Shown: one piece after another, positions 20,748 through 31,266 of the stretch
Layout: the number at the start of each line of letters is the position of its first letter
Position numbering within the stretch: the stretch's first letter is position 1
Assembly: GCA_045837725.1 (NCBI GenBank)
Contig: JBEWZL010000172.1
Location: 1 to 37,927 of the forward strand
DNA: 37,927 bases
Direction: 5' to 3'
DNA from: Vermamoeba vermiformis
Taxonomy: Eukaryota; Tubulinea; Echinamoebida
The notes under the pieces: model-generated
Database searches by the model: none
The model's input: only the letters and a program-made list of their open reading frames with translations
What the model was told of the DNA's origin: nothing
Translations under genes and position numbers: made by a program

Positions 20748-23371
20748 TTAGCTACAGGTGGCTTTACATTTCGCTGCCCAACTCGGCAGCGGGCAAATGA
20801 ACGGGGTATCGCTCGCGTCACATCTGTTGAAGTTTGGACTCGGACTAGACTCTTGCTCCACCAAGTGCTTGATCTTCGTGTGAGATACATCAAACACTGT
20901 TAGTGTTCTTAACTGGTCGGAACTGAGCTCCAGCGTGTCGTTGAAGTTATTGTACGACAGATCTAGCACTACCAAACTCGACATTTCCGTAATGGTATGG
21001 AGGTTGCCATAGAAGCTATTATTAGACAAATTCAAGTGCGTTGTTGACCATGAAAGAGATATGGTGCCTTCGAGGCGGTTGTGGCTCAGATCTAACCTCG
21101 AGATGACAAACTGCGGGATCACGCCTGTAAATTTGTTTCTTGATAGGTTCAGCTCGACCATCGCCAATTGTATGCCCATCATATCCGGAATAGTACCCGA
21201 GAGCTCGTTGTTGCTGAGATCCATAACTATGAGGCTAGTTTGAATAAATTCTTTCGGGATCGTGCCGCTGAACTTATTTCCGCTAAGAATCAATGTTCGA
21301 AGCTCTTTGTTCTCCAATACGACCGCGGGAAGGGATCCTTCTAGTAAGTTGTTCGTCAAATTGAGCAGCGTTAAATTTCCTAATTCGGAAAAAGTTTCTG
21401 GGATGGTTCCCACCAAGTTGTTGGAGGGTAAATTGAGCTCCACAACGGCAGAATTCTTGCACTTGACGCCAAACCATTTGCAGACAGTAACACTCGTATT
21501 CAGCCAGTTATCTCGTATCTTCCAGTTCGGTCCATTCGTTGCTTCGTAAAACTCTTTCAGTGCGATGAACGTAGCAGACTTTTCTTCACCAACGGGTTCG
21601 AGGGGTATTTCGGGCACGCTCGGCGGGGTGTTAGGCACCGGATCGTGAAGTTGTGACGTCACAACTAAGTAGGTAACGAGGCCTATTGTTGCACACGTCG
21701 CTACTATACTGATAATGATTATAGTCTTCCACAACGTGCTCAGACCTTTCTTGCTCGGGGCTGGTCTCTTGGTCTCTCGTCTGCTGCTCTCAGTGACAGC
21801 AACTGGTGTTTTGAGGTCTTCTTTCTTCACAAACTGCTCGTACATACTGTCAATAGCTTGCTGTATCCGATCTGCCTTCGCGTTAACATCCTTTATATCA
21901 TTGAAGTTCTGCTTGATAGACTCGCTTAGATATGGTATCAGAGACTCATAGTCAACGTGCAGCACACCTGTATGAAGTTAATTAGTTTAACAGGGCATAC
22001 TGGCTCGGTGGAACTCACCATCAATGAGTTGAACAGCTTCAGGAACAACACTCTCCACTTGTTGTGCAATGTAGCCAACAAATCGTCTGTTCGTGTCTGG
22101 ATGCACTCCTTGCTTGAACTTGTAGTTTACTCCGTCGATTTGAAGTAGTGTATTGCGACAGTCGTGATCTGAAGTACATAAATGACACGTGTCAGTCATG
22201 TATTACACGCACGATTATGCTGAAGGTAGGAAGCGTAAAGTGCTCTATCCAACGCCCCGTACGTACCTTCAACGAGCAGCCTGATGTCCTCTTTGATATT
22301 GATGTCTGATGACTTGTAGAAGTTCAATGCTCTGAAGTTACCAACGACTTCTGCATTGCCGTTGTAAAGTACCATGTAATTCTCGTTTTGCGGTGAAATG
22401 TACTGCAACTCTGCTCGCTGTTGCATGGCGTAATCAATGTTAGTGTTATTAAAGCCTTGCATTTGCTCGTAATCATCCGGTGACGAAGAGCTAAAAAAAG
22501 GTTTAGTCGGACGAAACTGGCATAATTGATTATCGAACTTACTAGAACTTGTTTACATCCTCGGGCACGGGACTCGCTGAATTTGAAGAAGTTTCGGCGA
22601 CCACTGAAGACGTCTTTCTAATCCAACGGTTATACATAATCTTTTGTATATAGAAGGTTAGGCAAGCTTACAATTGGTCATCAGGGCTATCATAGCTTGA
22701 ATATGAACCAGAAACATCGAATGGATTGTAATTGTCGGAATTGAGGCCTTGGCTGCTAGCCGACACAGATGACGGATCGTTAATGCCACTTCCAGTGTTT
22801 GGTTCCCAATTAATGGGAATACATACTATAAAATATAATGTAAATAATCACGATTATGCTAATATTATCCGTAATGATTTCGCCGTGGAAAGTCCAGATT
22901 AAGAATTTTAGGACGCTAGTTAAGCTTACCTTCATCTTCATCTGCAGCTGTTCGTCTTTTAGGCAATATTTTAATAATTGGAGAGGCTGCACGTTGTTGT
23001 AGAATTCCATCCACGGAATAGTTCAATGCTATCCGCGCCAGTTGCTCATTTAATTTTCTAAAATCAAATACTCCATGATTTACTTTAATTCTAATTAATA
23101 CTCCTTCAATTTGATCATTCTCCGTCGTTTGAAAGCAGATCGGGCTTCGCTTTGCCCAAGTAGCCCAGTTTTCGTAGGATCTTGAGGGCTTTTCGTCATC
23201 AGCAATGCAGAATAATTCTAAGTGATAATTGTGCGTCCGATTTGTTGCCTTGTCTTTAAGAACAAAGCCGAATGGATTATCCGGCGGCGTTAACATCTGA
23301 AGTTGATACCCCGGAGGGCACGCTAAAGGCACGTATAGCCTGAAGAAGTGCCGAATATGCACCTTCTGCAT
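20748..23371 (-). CDS. R4: MYRF-like S74 autoprotease / single-pass membrane / LRR ectodomain protein
   Basis: Six exons: 23371-22930, 22825-22672, 22617-22543, 22490-22267, 22168-22019, 21967-20748; 754 aa. The N-domain begins MQKVHIRHFFRLYVPL and ends IIKILPKRR. A Ser/Asp-rich linker of about 115 residues follows. The S74 domain has SSDINIKEDI (Ser about 283) and GYIAQQVESVVPEAV. A helical stalk, a basic KRPAPSKK segment, a membrane helix at about 428-452 and an LRR ectodomain follow. The LRR cap is EATNGPNWKIRDNWLN...CKWFGVKC, and the last residues contain CPLPSWAAKCKATCS. R3 and R4 share the six-exon layout; R1 and R2 have five. It is the outermost member of the minus-strand cluster, so its promoter lies in 23372-23844. 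Confidence 0.88.
22183..22194. promoter_or_regulatory. Conserved intronic palindrome TGACACGTGTCA (R4)
   Basis: Same site as in the other R genes, within the 98-bp intron 22169-22266. Confidence 0.55.
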
Positions 23372-23844
23372 TCTTTAATTACGTGTCGTTGCAAAAATGA
23401 ACTCCAACAACCGATTGACAGGTGGTATAAACCGGATGGGACAAGGACGAGACAATTCCTTTTGTCGTCCAATTTTTCTATTTTGCGCAAAATACGAGCG
23501 ATTCGTAACTCATATTGATAATTATATTTCGTCTTTGCTCTTTATTGAACCTTTGCGATTGCGGAAAACTGGAATCCATTGTTTGATTGATTTCATTTGA
23601 GTTGATTTAAGCAACAAAACAGCAACAATGCTTGAAAACCTATTAGTAGATTAATTAAATTGATATTGGCCACATGAATCATTCTGCGACAGAAAAGTAG
23701 GTGCAGAGCAATGAACTTAGATTATTAAATATTTATTTAATTAAAAAGCCTTTACAATAATAAAATATAATTAATTCGTGTTAATTTTTGCTCAATTTTT
23801 ACCCATTTAGGGCAGCCACCTCGCTAGATGCTAGAAATCCGCTG
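23372..23844. other. Divergent intergenic region between R4 and the phosphatase gene
   Basis: 473 bp, A/T-rich in its right half. It must hold the promoters of both divergent genes. An open frame at 23397-23600 shows no recognisable protein features. Confidence 0.5.
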
Positions 23845-25188
23845 ATGGCCAACAATGAGCCTGCAGCGATTATTACCGCATTAACTATGAAGCCATCGAG
23901 CAACTCGACAACAATGATGTACATGCTAGAAGCTTTAACAGTGCGTGTACAGCTTGAGCTCCAATCCCGAGTCGTGCACGAAGATCTTATTGCTGCTGAG
24001 TTGGTAAGCTTTCTTCATCACCTTAGCACGAGCATTATAGAAATTATTGTATTATTTTGTATTTTCAAAACCTTACAGACTTCATTGCAACGCAAGTAAC
24101 CAATTTTTTTTTCAAGGTCACGAATCTAATCCACCAAGCTAATCCTGATGGTCGCTGGCATCATATTCCAATGGAGATTGAACGATCAGCGTATTTTACT
24201 CCCTCGAGCAACAGTTCTTACAACTTCAAAACTACTCTCATGTGCACGACAGAAGGCAAGTTCGCGTTCACGTCGAGGATCCGCAACAATAAAGGAGGTA
24301 TGTAGTCGCGGCCATTTTACATTATTCAATAATAGATGTTTTATCAATATAATGAACTTACTGTTATTTTGCCGTCATACAAGTATTTAATCGGATCTGA
24401 ACTTTTCTTAGATTGGATCTGGATCGGTTCATATGGCTCTAATGCAATCGTGGACGTGTTCCCGCCTAATCCTAACTCTAAGTGGACACAGGGACCACAA
24501 TACAACGAAGTGGCACCGAACTTTTTTGTTGGAAATTTTATTGCCGCGAACCAGGTACGCATCCGAGTTGAAAAATATTGTGTACTAGCAGTTATATTAA
24601 TTAATATCGTATTGTCGATAGGCCGCTTCATTAGGCTTTACAGCAATTCTGAACATGGCCGAGGAACTTGACGTCATAATTCCTGCTGCTACTGAGGACG
24701 TGCCGATTCAATACAAAAAAATTCCTGTCCCTGGTACGCATTTGAAATATTCGCAAATATATGAGGATAAAATTTCATTGAGGTCTCAAAACACATCCGC
24801 TCGGGATGAACAAAGATCCAAAAAGTTGATTTGGTTTAGCACGACAAATTAATCTTATGAAGTTATAGATTATATTAATAGCAAGCTAATAATTGTACGA
24901 TCAGACGGAGCTTCGCATCCGATCGCAACTCCACTCGTTGCTCAAGCAGTGGATTGGATCGAGCAAATGTTGGCAGACGGACGCAAAGTCTTGGTGCATT
25001 GCAGGGCGGGAATAGGACGGTCAGGTTCTATCGGTATAGCCTATCTCTATAAGACTAATCCTACATGGAGCTACGATCAAGTGACAAAGTTCATCTGGTC
25101 AAAAAAGCCCGATGTTTATCCGCACAAGAATTTGCACGAGAGTTTGAATCGATTGTACCCGAGAGCTGTAGAGCTGACTGAGAAGTGA
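23845..25188 (+). CDS. Dual-specificity protein phosphatase with an N-terminal beta-rich domain
   Basis: Proposed exons: 23845-24003, 24117-24297, 24412-24554, 24622-24733, 24783-24824, 24863-25188 (320 aa, in frame). The fifth exon and its 38-bp downstream intron are the least certain. The catalytic P-loop HCRAGIGRSGSIGIAYL fits HCxxGxxRS of Cys-based DSPs, and the DSP-type start (NFFVGNFIAANQ..LGFTAILNMAEE) precedes it. These enzymes remove phosphate from Ser/Thr/Tyr and sometimes from glycans or lipids. Residues about 60-135 (RWHHIPMEIERSAYF..., YNFKTTL..TTEGKFAFTSRI..., WIWIGSYGSNAIVDVFPP) form an aromatic, beta-rich domain that could bind carbohydrate, a weak resemblance only. It is the only phosphatase next to several kinases. 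Confidence 0.75.
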
Positions 25189-25674
25189 CATACTATTCGC
25201 TATTTCACGTGAGATCTGCAACGAAGGAAGGCTACGTGCCCGTGTCCGTTACTTGCTTATTTAAGGTAATCATTGAAGTGCTCAGCATTACCTACTCATC
25301 AAATGCTAACCGACAAAAAGATTATGCCTCGGATATCCCGCAAAAAGAATTGGTTTGTTCTCTTGATTCAAAAAATAAACCGTCACGGCCATTAATACAA
25401 TAGTTCCAGCGTAAAATATGGCAGCCAATGAAAGGTACCTTTTCGTTTTCGGATGATCATCAATTCAACCCGGTTTGACACTGACATCAGTTCTTGTTTG
25501 TCATTTAACGATAACTAATTAACATGTAATAAATTATACAGTTGTATGTGGAGATTAGATCTGTTGAATTGGCTCCTCGGAAACGACAGGGAGGCAATTC
25601 ATTTTTACTTCGAACACCGACATTTGACATTTCTTCTCTGTAAAGGGCCACAATACTAATCCAAATAAAGCACC
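25189..25674. other. Phosphatase 3' region and duplicated P2 promoter
   Basis: 486 bp. The left part has no supported gene; an open frame at 25185-25403 lacks recognisable features. From about 25555 the sequence matches the upstream region of P2 in opposite orientation. Confidence 0.5.
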
Positions 25675-26422
25675 ATGGAGCCTAAGTAAGTTAGTTTTTA
25701 AAGCGCAAAATTAACCAAAGCCAAATAATCAATTTTGAATCAGTTTCAATTACAACTTATTTCATAAAACCTGCCTCGTAAAATATTTTGTAAAATATTT
25801 AGATAAGTTGCAAATTAGTTAATATATTCCCCATAGATCAGGCCATTCGGCTACGGCATAATTTACGCCAAAATATTTTACGAGGCAGGGTTTATGAAAT
25901 CAGTTATAAAATATTTGCGCCAAAATATCGAGTAATAATTCAACAATAATTTGGTTCTACTAACAAAATTAATTCTGGTTAAAATTGACAGATGTGCAAA
26001 ATCTTCTGTATTCGCCTTGCAATTTCGTTATTAATTATTGAACTAGGTCATTGCGCTATGTTAGGGTCGAGAAAGTGAAAAGTCCAGGAAATAAACAAGA
26101 GCGGAACAAAAGGATCCTTCAATTCGCTCAACCCATTCCCCAGGACAAACAATTGCCGTCGCTCGCATGCTATTGGTTCGTAACAACAGAAGTGTTGGAA
26201 GATATTCGATACAACGGCAAATTATTTGCTTGGAAGTCGCAAACTGAAGTGGAAGATTCGAATGGCATCGGGCACTCCCTCTATAAAGTCGATTTTAAAG
26301 CCAAAGAGCGCGGAGCAATTGGTTTTGAATTTAAAGACGGTACTATAGTGCAAGTAGAATGCTTTCCACCACTTGACCTAATATTCGAGCTGCCTTTGGG
26401 TAAAATCACGAATCTCGATTGA
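25675..26422 (+). CDS. P2-like truncated gene encoding domain A only
   Basis: Exons 25675-25685 (Met-Glu-Pro-Lys) and 26047-26422; 128 aa. The protein closely follows the first exons of P2 (RYVRVEKVKSPGN, LACYWFVTTEVLEDI, YKVDFKAKERGAIGF), then ends in a short unrelated tail (LGKITNLD) where P2 continues into domain B. The long intron carries an inverted-repeat insertion. The reading frame is clean, so it may make a free domain A protein. It may equally be a relic of the partial duplication. Confidence 0.6.
25759..25900. mobile_element. MITE-like inverted-repeat insertion, 142 bp
   Basis: 32-bp arms (25759-25790 and 25869-25900) are reverse complements at 31 of 32 positions, with core CTGCCTCGTAAAATATTTTG. 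The P2 intron from which this region was copied lacks it, so it inserted after the duplication. There is no coding capacity and I could not find a clear target duplication. Family unknown. Confidence 0.65.
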
Positions 26423-26689
26423 CATTTAAATCTAATGAAATTAAACAATTGTAATTTACTAATTATAATTCACTGAATTTTAGCCCCACAATAGCTAATT
26501 ATTTCTTTCCGGAGATAGCATATCAAAATATTTACTCGGCAGGTTTACCCCAGCGCGATTACGTGTGAGTTAGTTCCATTTTTCTTTAATAAAATATTGA
26601 CAAAAAACTAGGGCCCAGCAGGATTCAGTCGAAGAAAAGCAGATTCGCCTCCCATCCGTCCAAACGTAAGCGTTGAACGAAGCAATCAC

Positions 26690-28627
26690 ATGTATAACGT
26701 AATTTTAAGGTATCGGATATATTGTACACGAGTCCAGGACGTTGGAACTCGACTGGCTGAAGATCTGAGACTCCAAAGAGTCGTTGAAATATCGCAACTA
26801 CCTCCAGGCAATGCTCTTACTGCACGAGCAATTTATTGGTTTGTTACTACTGAACCAGTGGGGATGATAATCGAAGACAAAAACTTGTTTATTTGGAAGG
26901 AGTGTCATACTTTTACCGCTTCCGATGGCGTAACTTACTACTTGAACCAAGTGGACTTTCACAAAAATAAGCGAGGAACTATTCGCTTTAGGTTTCCTGA
27001 CGAGACCGTAGACACTATCTACTGCTTGCCGACTCAGCCAAACAGAAACAAACGAGCCAAACTCTCTCCGACAAATAACAGTGCACAGAATTTCTTCGAA
27101 TTAGAACCTCAATTCAATTTTGAAGCCGTGCTCGATGAGTCTCAAACCGCGACAAACTACAGTGCACAGCCCGGAGGCGGCATGAGCCCGTTCATTAGTG
27201 AATTCACGCGCAGTGCTCAGCAGAACAATAGCCCCCTATTCACCAAGCAGCAGATGTACACGATATCCCACAACGACACGTGCAGTCACAGCGAGGAAGC
27301 CAGCGAGGAGTTGACGCAAGCCGATCAGAATTTCTTCGAATTAGAACCTCAATTCAATTTTGAAGCCGTGCTCGATGAGTCTCAAACCGCGACAAACTAC
27401 AGTGCACAGCCAACGCCGTTCAACGCTGATTATTATGACCTGATAAACCAGTTTGGAAGCAATATTATCTCGCCCAATAGTAGCATCAGCCCTTCGAGTA
27501 GCGGGGAGGTGATGGACGTATTTTATGAAGTTGGTGTGCCGCAAGTACAAACCTCGCTACAGGACCAAGCTTCACCCCAAACCCCATCACAAGTCCAGCC
27601 CCCGCCACAAGTTGTTCCAAATGCTGTGATGGACTACATATTCGCAGTTACGCCACAAACAACTCTTCAAATACCATTCAAGCAGTTAGATATTGGTCGT
27701 CAGATCGGTGAAGGAACGTACGGAGTTATTAGCGAGGCTACATGGAACGGCCAAATGTATGCAGTCAAACGCTTCAAGTTCACGAGCAAGAAAGAGGATA
27801 TAATCAAAGAAACCGAAGTGTTGCAGTACGTGCATAACATTAATAGCGCCCTATTCCAATGATTAACATTAATTTCAGACGATTGCAACACGAGTGCATT
27901 GTGTCTTTGAAAGGCGTCACAACGGATCCAAGCACCAATGAAACAAGGTTAGTTTTGGAGTACATGGCAGATGGATCATTAGACGACCTACTGTCACGTG
28001 ATGGTGCTCACTTGTCGCGAGTGGATGTGATTCAGATCGCGTTGGATGTCGCACAAGGACTTCACTACCTTCATTCACAAAAAATAATTCATCGAGATCT
28101 CAAGAGTGCAAATGTCTTGGTAAGCTATTGCCATGCTTTTTTTGACCACCAATCTCACATACAGCTATTCTAATTAATTCACTGTCAATTATACTAACGC
28201 TTGCTTACAAGCTTTATAATAACAAGAAGCGAGCCAAGATATCGGACTTTGGCACCGTTAGAATATTTTTTAACAGCACCAATACAACTGCAATGGTTGG
28301 TACTTTAGGATTTATGGCCCCTGAAGTTCTTCATGGAGATCCTTACGACAAAAAGGCCGACGTCTATTCGTAAGTTTTACGTGCAAAATGCCGCGCTTTA
28401 TAAACTCATTAGTATTCAGGTTCGGCGCCCTTCTCTACAACATGTTAACGAGAAAAAATTTTCCGATGTTGTTTAAAGACGCCGCTGCTGCAAACGTCAA
28501 GATTCGATCTGATGTTAGCGACTTCGACTTTCAAGAGCTAATTCTCATGTGCTGCAAACTAGAGCAGAACGAACGACCAACGATTGAAGCGTGCATAGAG
28601 ATCTTGAACAGGTTGAAGGAAAATTAA
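26690..28627 (+). CDS. K2: domain A fused to a TKL-type protein kinase
   Basis: Exons 26690-27825, 27879-28119, 28212-28369, 28420-28627; 580 aa. Domain A (RIYCTRVQDVGTRL, ARAIYWFVTTEPV, YYLNQVDFHKNKRGT), a nuclear-signal-like RNKRAKLSP and a Gln/Pro linker are copied from a P1-like gene. An 80-residue segment in the linker is partly duplicated. The kinase follows from about residue 327: GEGTYGVI, AVKRFKF, EYMADGSLDDLL, HRDLKSAN, SDFGTVR, MAPEV, NERPT. All catalytic residues are present. The region equivalent to the P1 start codon is altered (ATAGCATATC), so translation probably starts at 26690, inside what is an intron in P1. The alternative is an unseen upstream start. The kinase half is closest to K3. 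Domain A in place of a receptor suggests it targets the kinase. Confidence 0.82.
27086..27411 (+). repeat. In-frame 240-bp partial tandem duplication in K2
   Basis: 27086-27171 and 27326-27411 are identical over about 86 bp (encoding FFELEPQFNFEAVLDESQ and following residues), 240 bp apart, so exactly 80 codons. The 154 bp between them encode a Ser/Thr-rich spacer (ISHNDTCSHSEEASEE). Perfect identity indicates a very recent event or an assembly join. Confidence 0.85.
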
Positions 28628-28847
28628 CGGGTGTAGGTTTGATTAAAGGATGATGCTCCATGCAATAATATTTAGTATTAATTACAGAATAAGGCAGTCA
28701 ATGCGTATGGGGTACCAATTCTTGAGTGCGATTCTTTGGTGTGTACGAAACAAAACCTGTCGAGTTTTCATCTAGTTCTCATTTTACTTAATTCAAAAGG
28801 CGAACCAAGTCTAGTTTCATTTCCAATTTCGTTCTCGATTAATACCA

Positions 28848-30294
28848 ATGGACCTCCTTTCATCGCTAGTCAACACTTTTGCAACAGAGCCAGTGCTCGT
28901 CGGCAATTGGCGTATCAAATGCCCGTATTGCGGTCAAGTGGATCCCGTGGACGGCGCTACAAGGCAACATCCGTGCTCTAAATGTGGCGAGCAAACTAGA
29001 GTTAACAATGGTTTTAACATTGCGTGTGCAAATCCGGAGTGTCCTCAAGCGGATCACGTCACAAACTTCACAAAGATGCACCAATGCTCTGTATGTGGTT
29101 CAAGCAAGGGCGATATCAAGCCGGTGAGGTAAAATCTTTAATTTACTCTTCATTAAATCGATACTTTCAAAAAAAAAAAGTCAATTCTTTTTTGAAAATC
29201 TGATCTTCACCGTGTTGCGTATTGTGGATTTATTAACCTATTAATTACTCGTGCAATAATAACATTACTGATCGGAATTGCTTTATCTTGTTCAGAAAAC
29301 CTTATACAATTCACTACTCCCTGCCATCGCATCCTGCTAAGCAGACGCGTGTCAATATTGCAAACCAAGGTCTTCATATAGACTTTGCGCAATTGCGACT
29401 GCTTCGACTTATCGGCGAAGGAAATTTCGGTGAAATATACGAGGCTTTGTTGAACGGCAACAAGTGTGCTGTGAAGCGCCTCAAGCTCTCAAACGGAAAC
29501 AAAGAGCAACTGATTAAAGAGGCACAAGCTTTGGAGTACGTAATCATAGCGCAAGAATAACGTTCCAATAACGGTGTTTTTCTAGGCAGCTGCAACATGA
29601 GTGCATTGTCTGTCTGAAGGGCACAGCAACGGATCCGAGCACCAATGAAACAGTGATCGTTATGGAGTACATGGCGGATGGATCATTAGACGACCTACTA
29701 TCGCGCGATGGTGCTCATTTGTCACGTGCGGATGTGATTCAGATCGCGTTGGATGTCGCACATGGACTTCACTATCTTCATTCACAAAAAATTATTCATC
29801 GCGATCTCAAGGGCGCTAATGTACTGGTGAGCTTTCGTGATTAATACGATTTGTCAATTAAACTAACGCTTGCTTAAAAGCTTTACAACAACAAGAAGAG
29901 AGCCAAGATATCGGACTTTGGCACCGTTAGAATATTCGACAAAAGCACCAAAGCGTTGACAATAGTCGGTACTATGGGATTCATAGCACCCGAAATTCTG
30001 CAAGAGAAGCCTTACAATTCAATGGCTGACATCTATTCGTAAGTTCGATTCACGAATTTATAACCATCTGACACTGTGACAATTTTCAGGTTTGGCGTAC
30101 TTATGTATCAAATGCTCACTAGAAAACCGCTGCCAATTCTGTTCACTGAGGAGTCGCGTGCAGAGAAGATCAGATCTGAAGTCCACGACACGGACTTTCA
30201 AGATCTCATCATCAATTGTTGCAGAATGGAGCCCACTGAACGGCCAACAATTGACTCATGCATTGAAAAGTTGAGGACATTGGAAGCAAAATAA
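28848..30294 (+). CDS. K3: zinc-ribbon plus TKL-type protein kinase
   Basis: Exons 28848-29128, 29296-29535, 29586-29826, 29881-30038, 30090-30294; 374 aa. Residues 20-92 hold four CxxC-type knuckles (CPYCG, CSKCGEQ, CANPECP, CSVCGS), consistent with two small zinc ribbons. The kinase domain starts near residue 120: GEGNFGEIYEA, CAVKRLK, EYMADGSLDDLL, HRDLKGAN, SDFGTVR, IAPEI, MEPTERPT. Intron positions match K2 exactly, and DNA identity with K2 is high from the hinge through the DFG segment, so the two are recent tandem copies with different front ends. No signal or membrane segment is seen. Expected to be an active cytosolic or nuclear Ser/Thr kinase. Confidence 0.85.
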
Positions 30295-31266
30295 TGTTGG
30301 GCGTGATTGCAGTCCAAGAGCGATTGATTATTGGATCACTTCGGCCAGATCGCGCGTGCTTAAGGATCTAAAATAGAATATTATTGTAAAAAGTATAACA
30401 AACTTATTTTCGTTCTAAATATTGAAATTCTGAGGAGTGCGCCGATGAACGAGGATCTGATCGACAACACCAACCGAAAAAAATTACCCATCTGATATTG
30501 AGTGATTGCTAACTTTCAGATGCTCGAAGACCAAGAAACAAACTGCCTCGCGCTGTTGATGATCCCGCTCGGCCAGGCGAAAAAAAAAGTTGTTGCTTAG
30601 CACTTTTAATGGATGCTGGAGACCAGAACTCTCTTATTTACCTTCTTTTTTACTATTTGTTATTGATGATGGTCAGTGCCACAATTCATGCGATTCTTGC
30701 GCAGGAATCTGCCTGTTGGTAAGGTACGCTAACTAATTATTAAAAAAAATTGCGCGAGCATTTTAAATAAATTCGGCTAAATGGTAAGCGTTTAATCCAT
30801 CCAAATATATTTAAATTAGAATCGAAAAATTTATATTTCGATATTGAAGGCCGCAAGCGGTGGATTCACCCATCTGCCAACTAGATGGCGGATCACGGCG
30901 GATTCATCTCGAACGTAAAACCTCGAGCCATGCTATTTATAAACCTTTGTTGTCATGTGAACCCCAGCGCAGCGAGAAAATGAGCCGAAGAATTGAAAAT
31001 GGATTGCATTTTTTTTACATTACAGAACACCACAAATGAACACGTGCAACACCGACTAAGCTCCTACGATGTCCTTTTTTGCGTGTAAGTACCCACCACC
31101 TTTTGAACGTACATTCAAATTTTAAAAACTGACATCCGGATTTGACACTGTGTTTTTGGCGATAATATTCCTTAACCAACTGGAAGTCTACACGGTAGAC
31201 GTACCAGAATTTGGACATGGCTGCTCCCATTTCTCATAAATAAGCTCAATAGTAGCCCAGGCTATC
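30295..31266. other. Intergenic region with a possible small membrane-protein exon
   Basis: No secure gene. 30519-30722 (+) is open after a plausible acceptor (AACTTTCAG) and would encode basic residues, a CC pair and a hydrophobic stretch (LIYLLFYYLLLMMVSATIHAI) ending at TAA or at a GT donor (TTGGTAAGG). It could be a terminal exon of a short membrane protein. The rest is A/T-rich, and 30850-31000 contains a GC-richer patch with no frame. Confidence 0.25.

Larger units (their letters stand above)
25555..27625 (+). repeat. Inverted partial duplication of the P2-P1 locus
   Basis: 25555-26395 corresponds to P2 upstream sequence, 11-nt first exon, long intron and domain A exon (minus-strand source about 17870-17130). 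26423-27620 corresponds to the P1 upstream region, first two exons, domain A and Gln/Pro linker (source about 14680-13690). The order P2-then-P1 is kept, but the P2 body (domains B and C) is missing between them. Similarity to P1 stops at about 27620, where the kinase sequence begins. Divergence is moderate, with small indels. Confidence 0.85.

Noticed and set aside
23397-23600. 67-residue frame upstream of R4
   Set aside because: Lies in the divergent promoter region with no similarity, no good context and no splice continuation.
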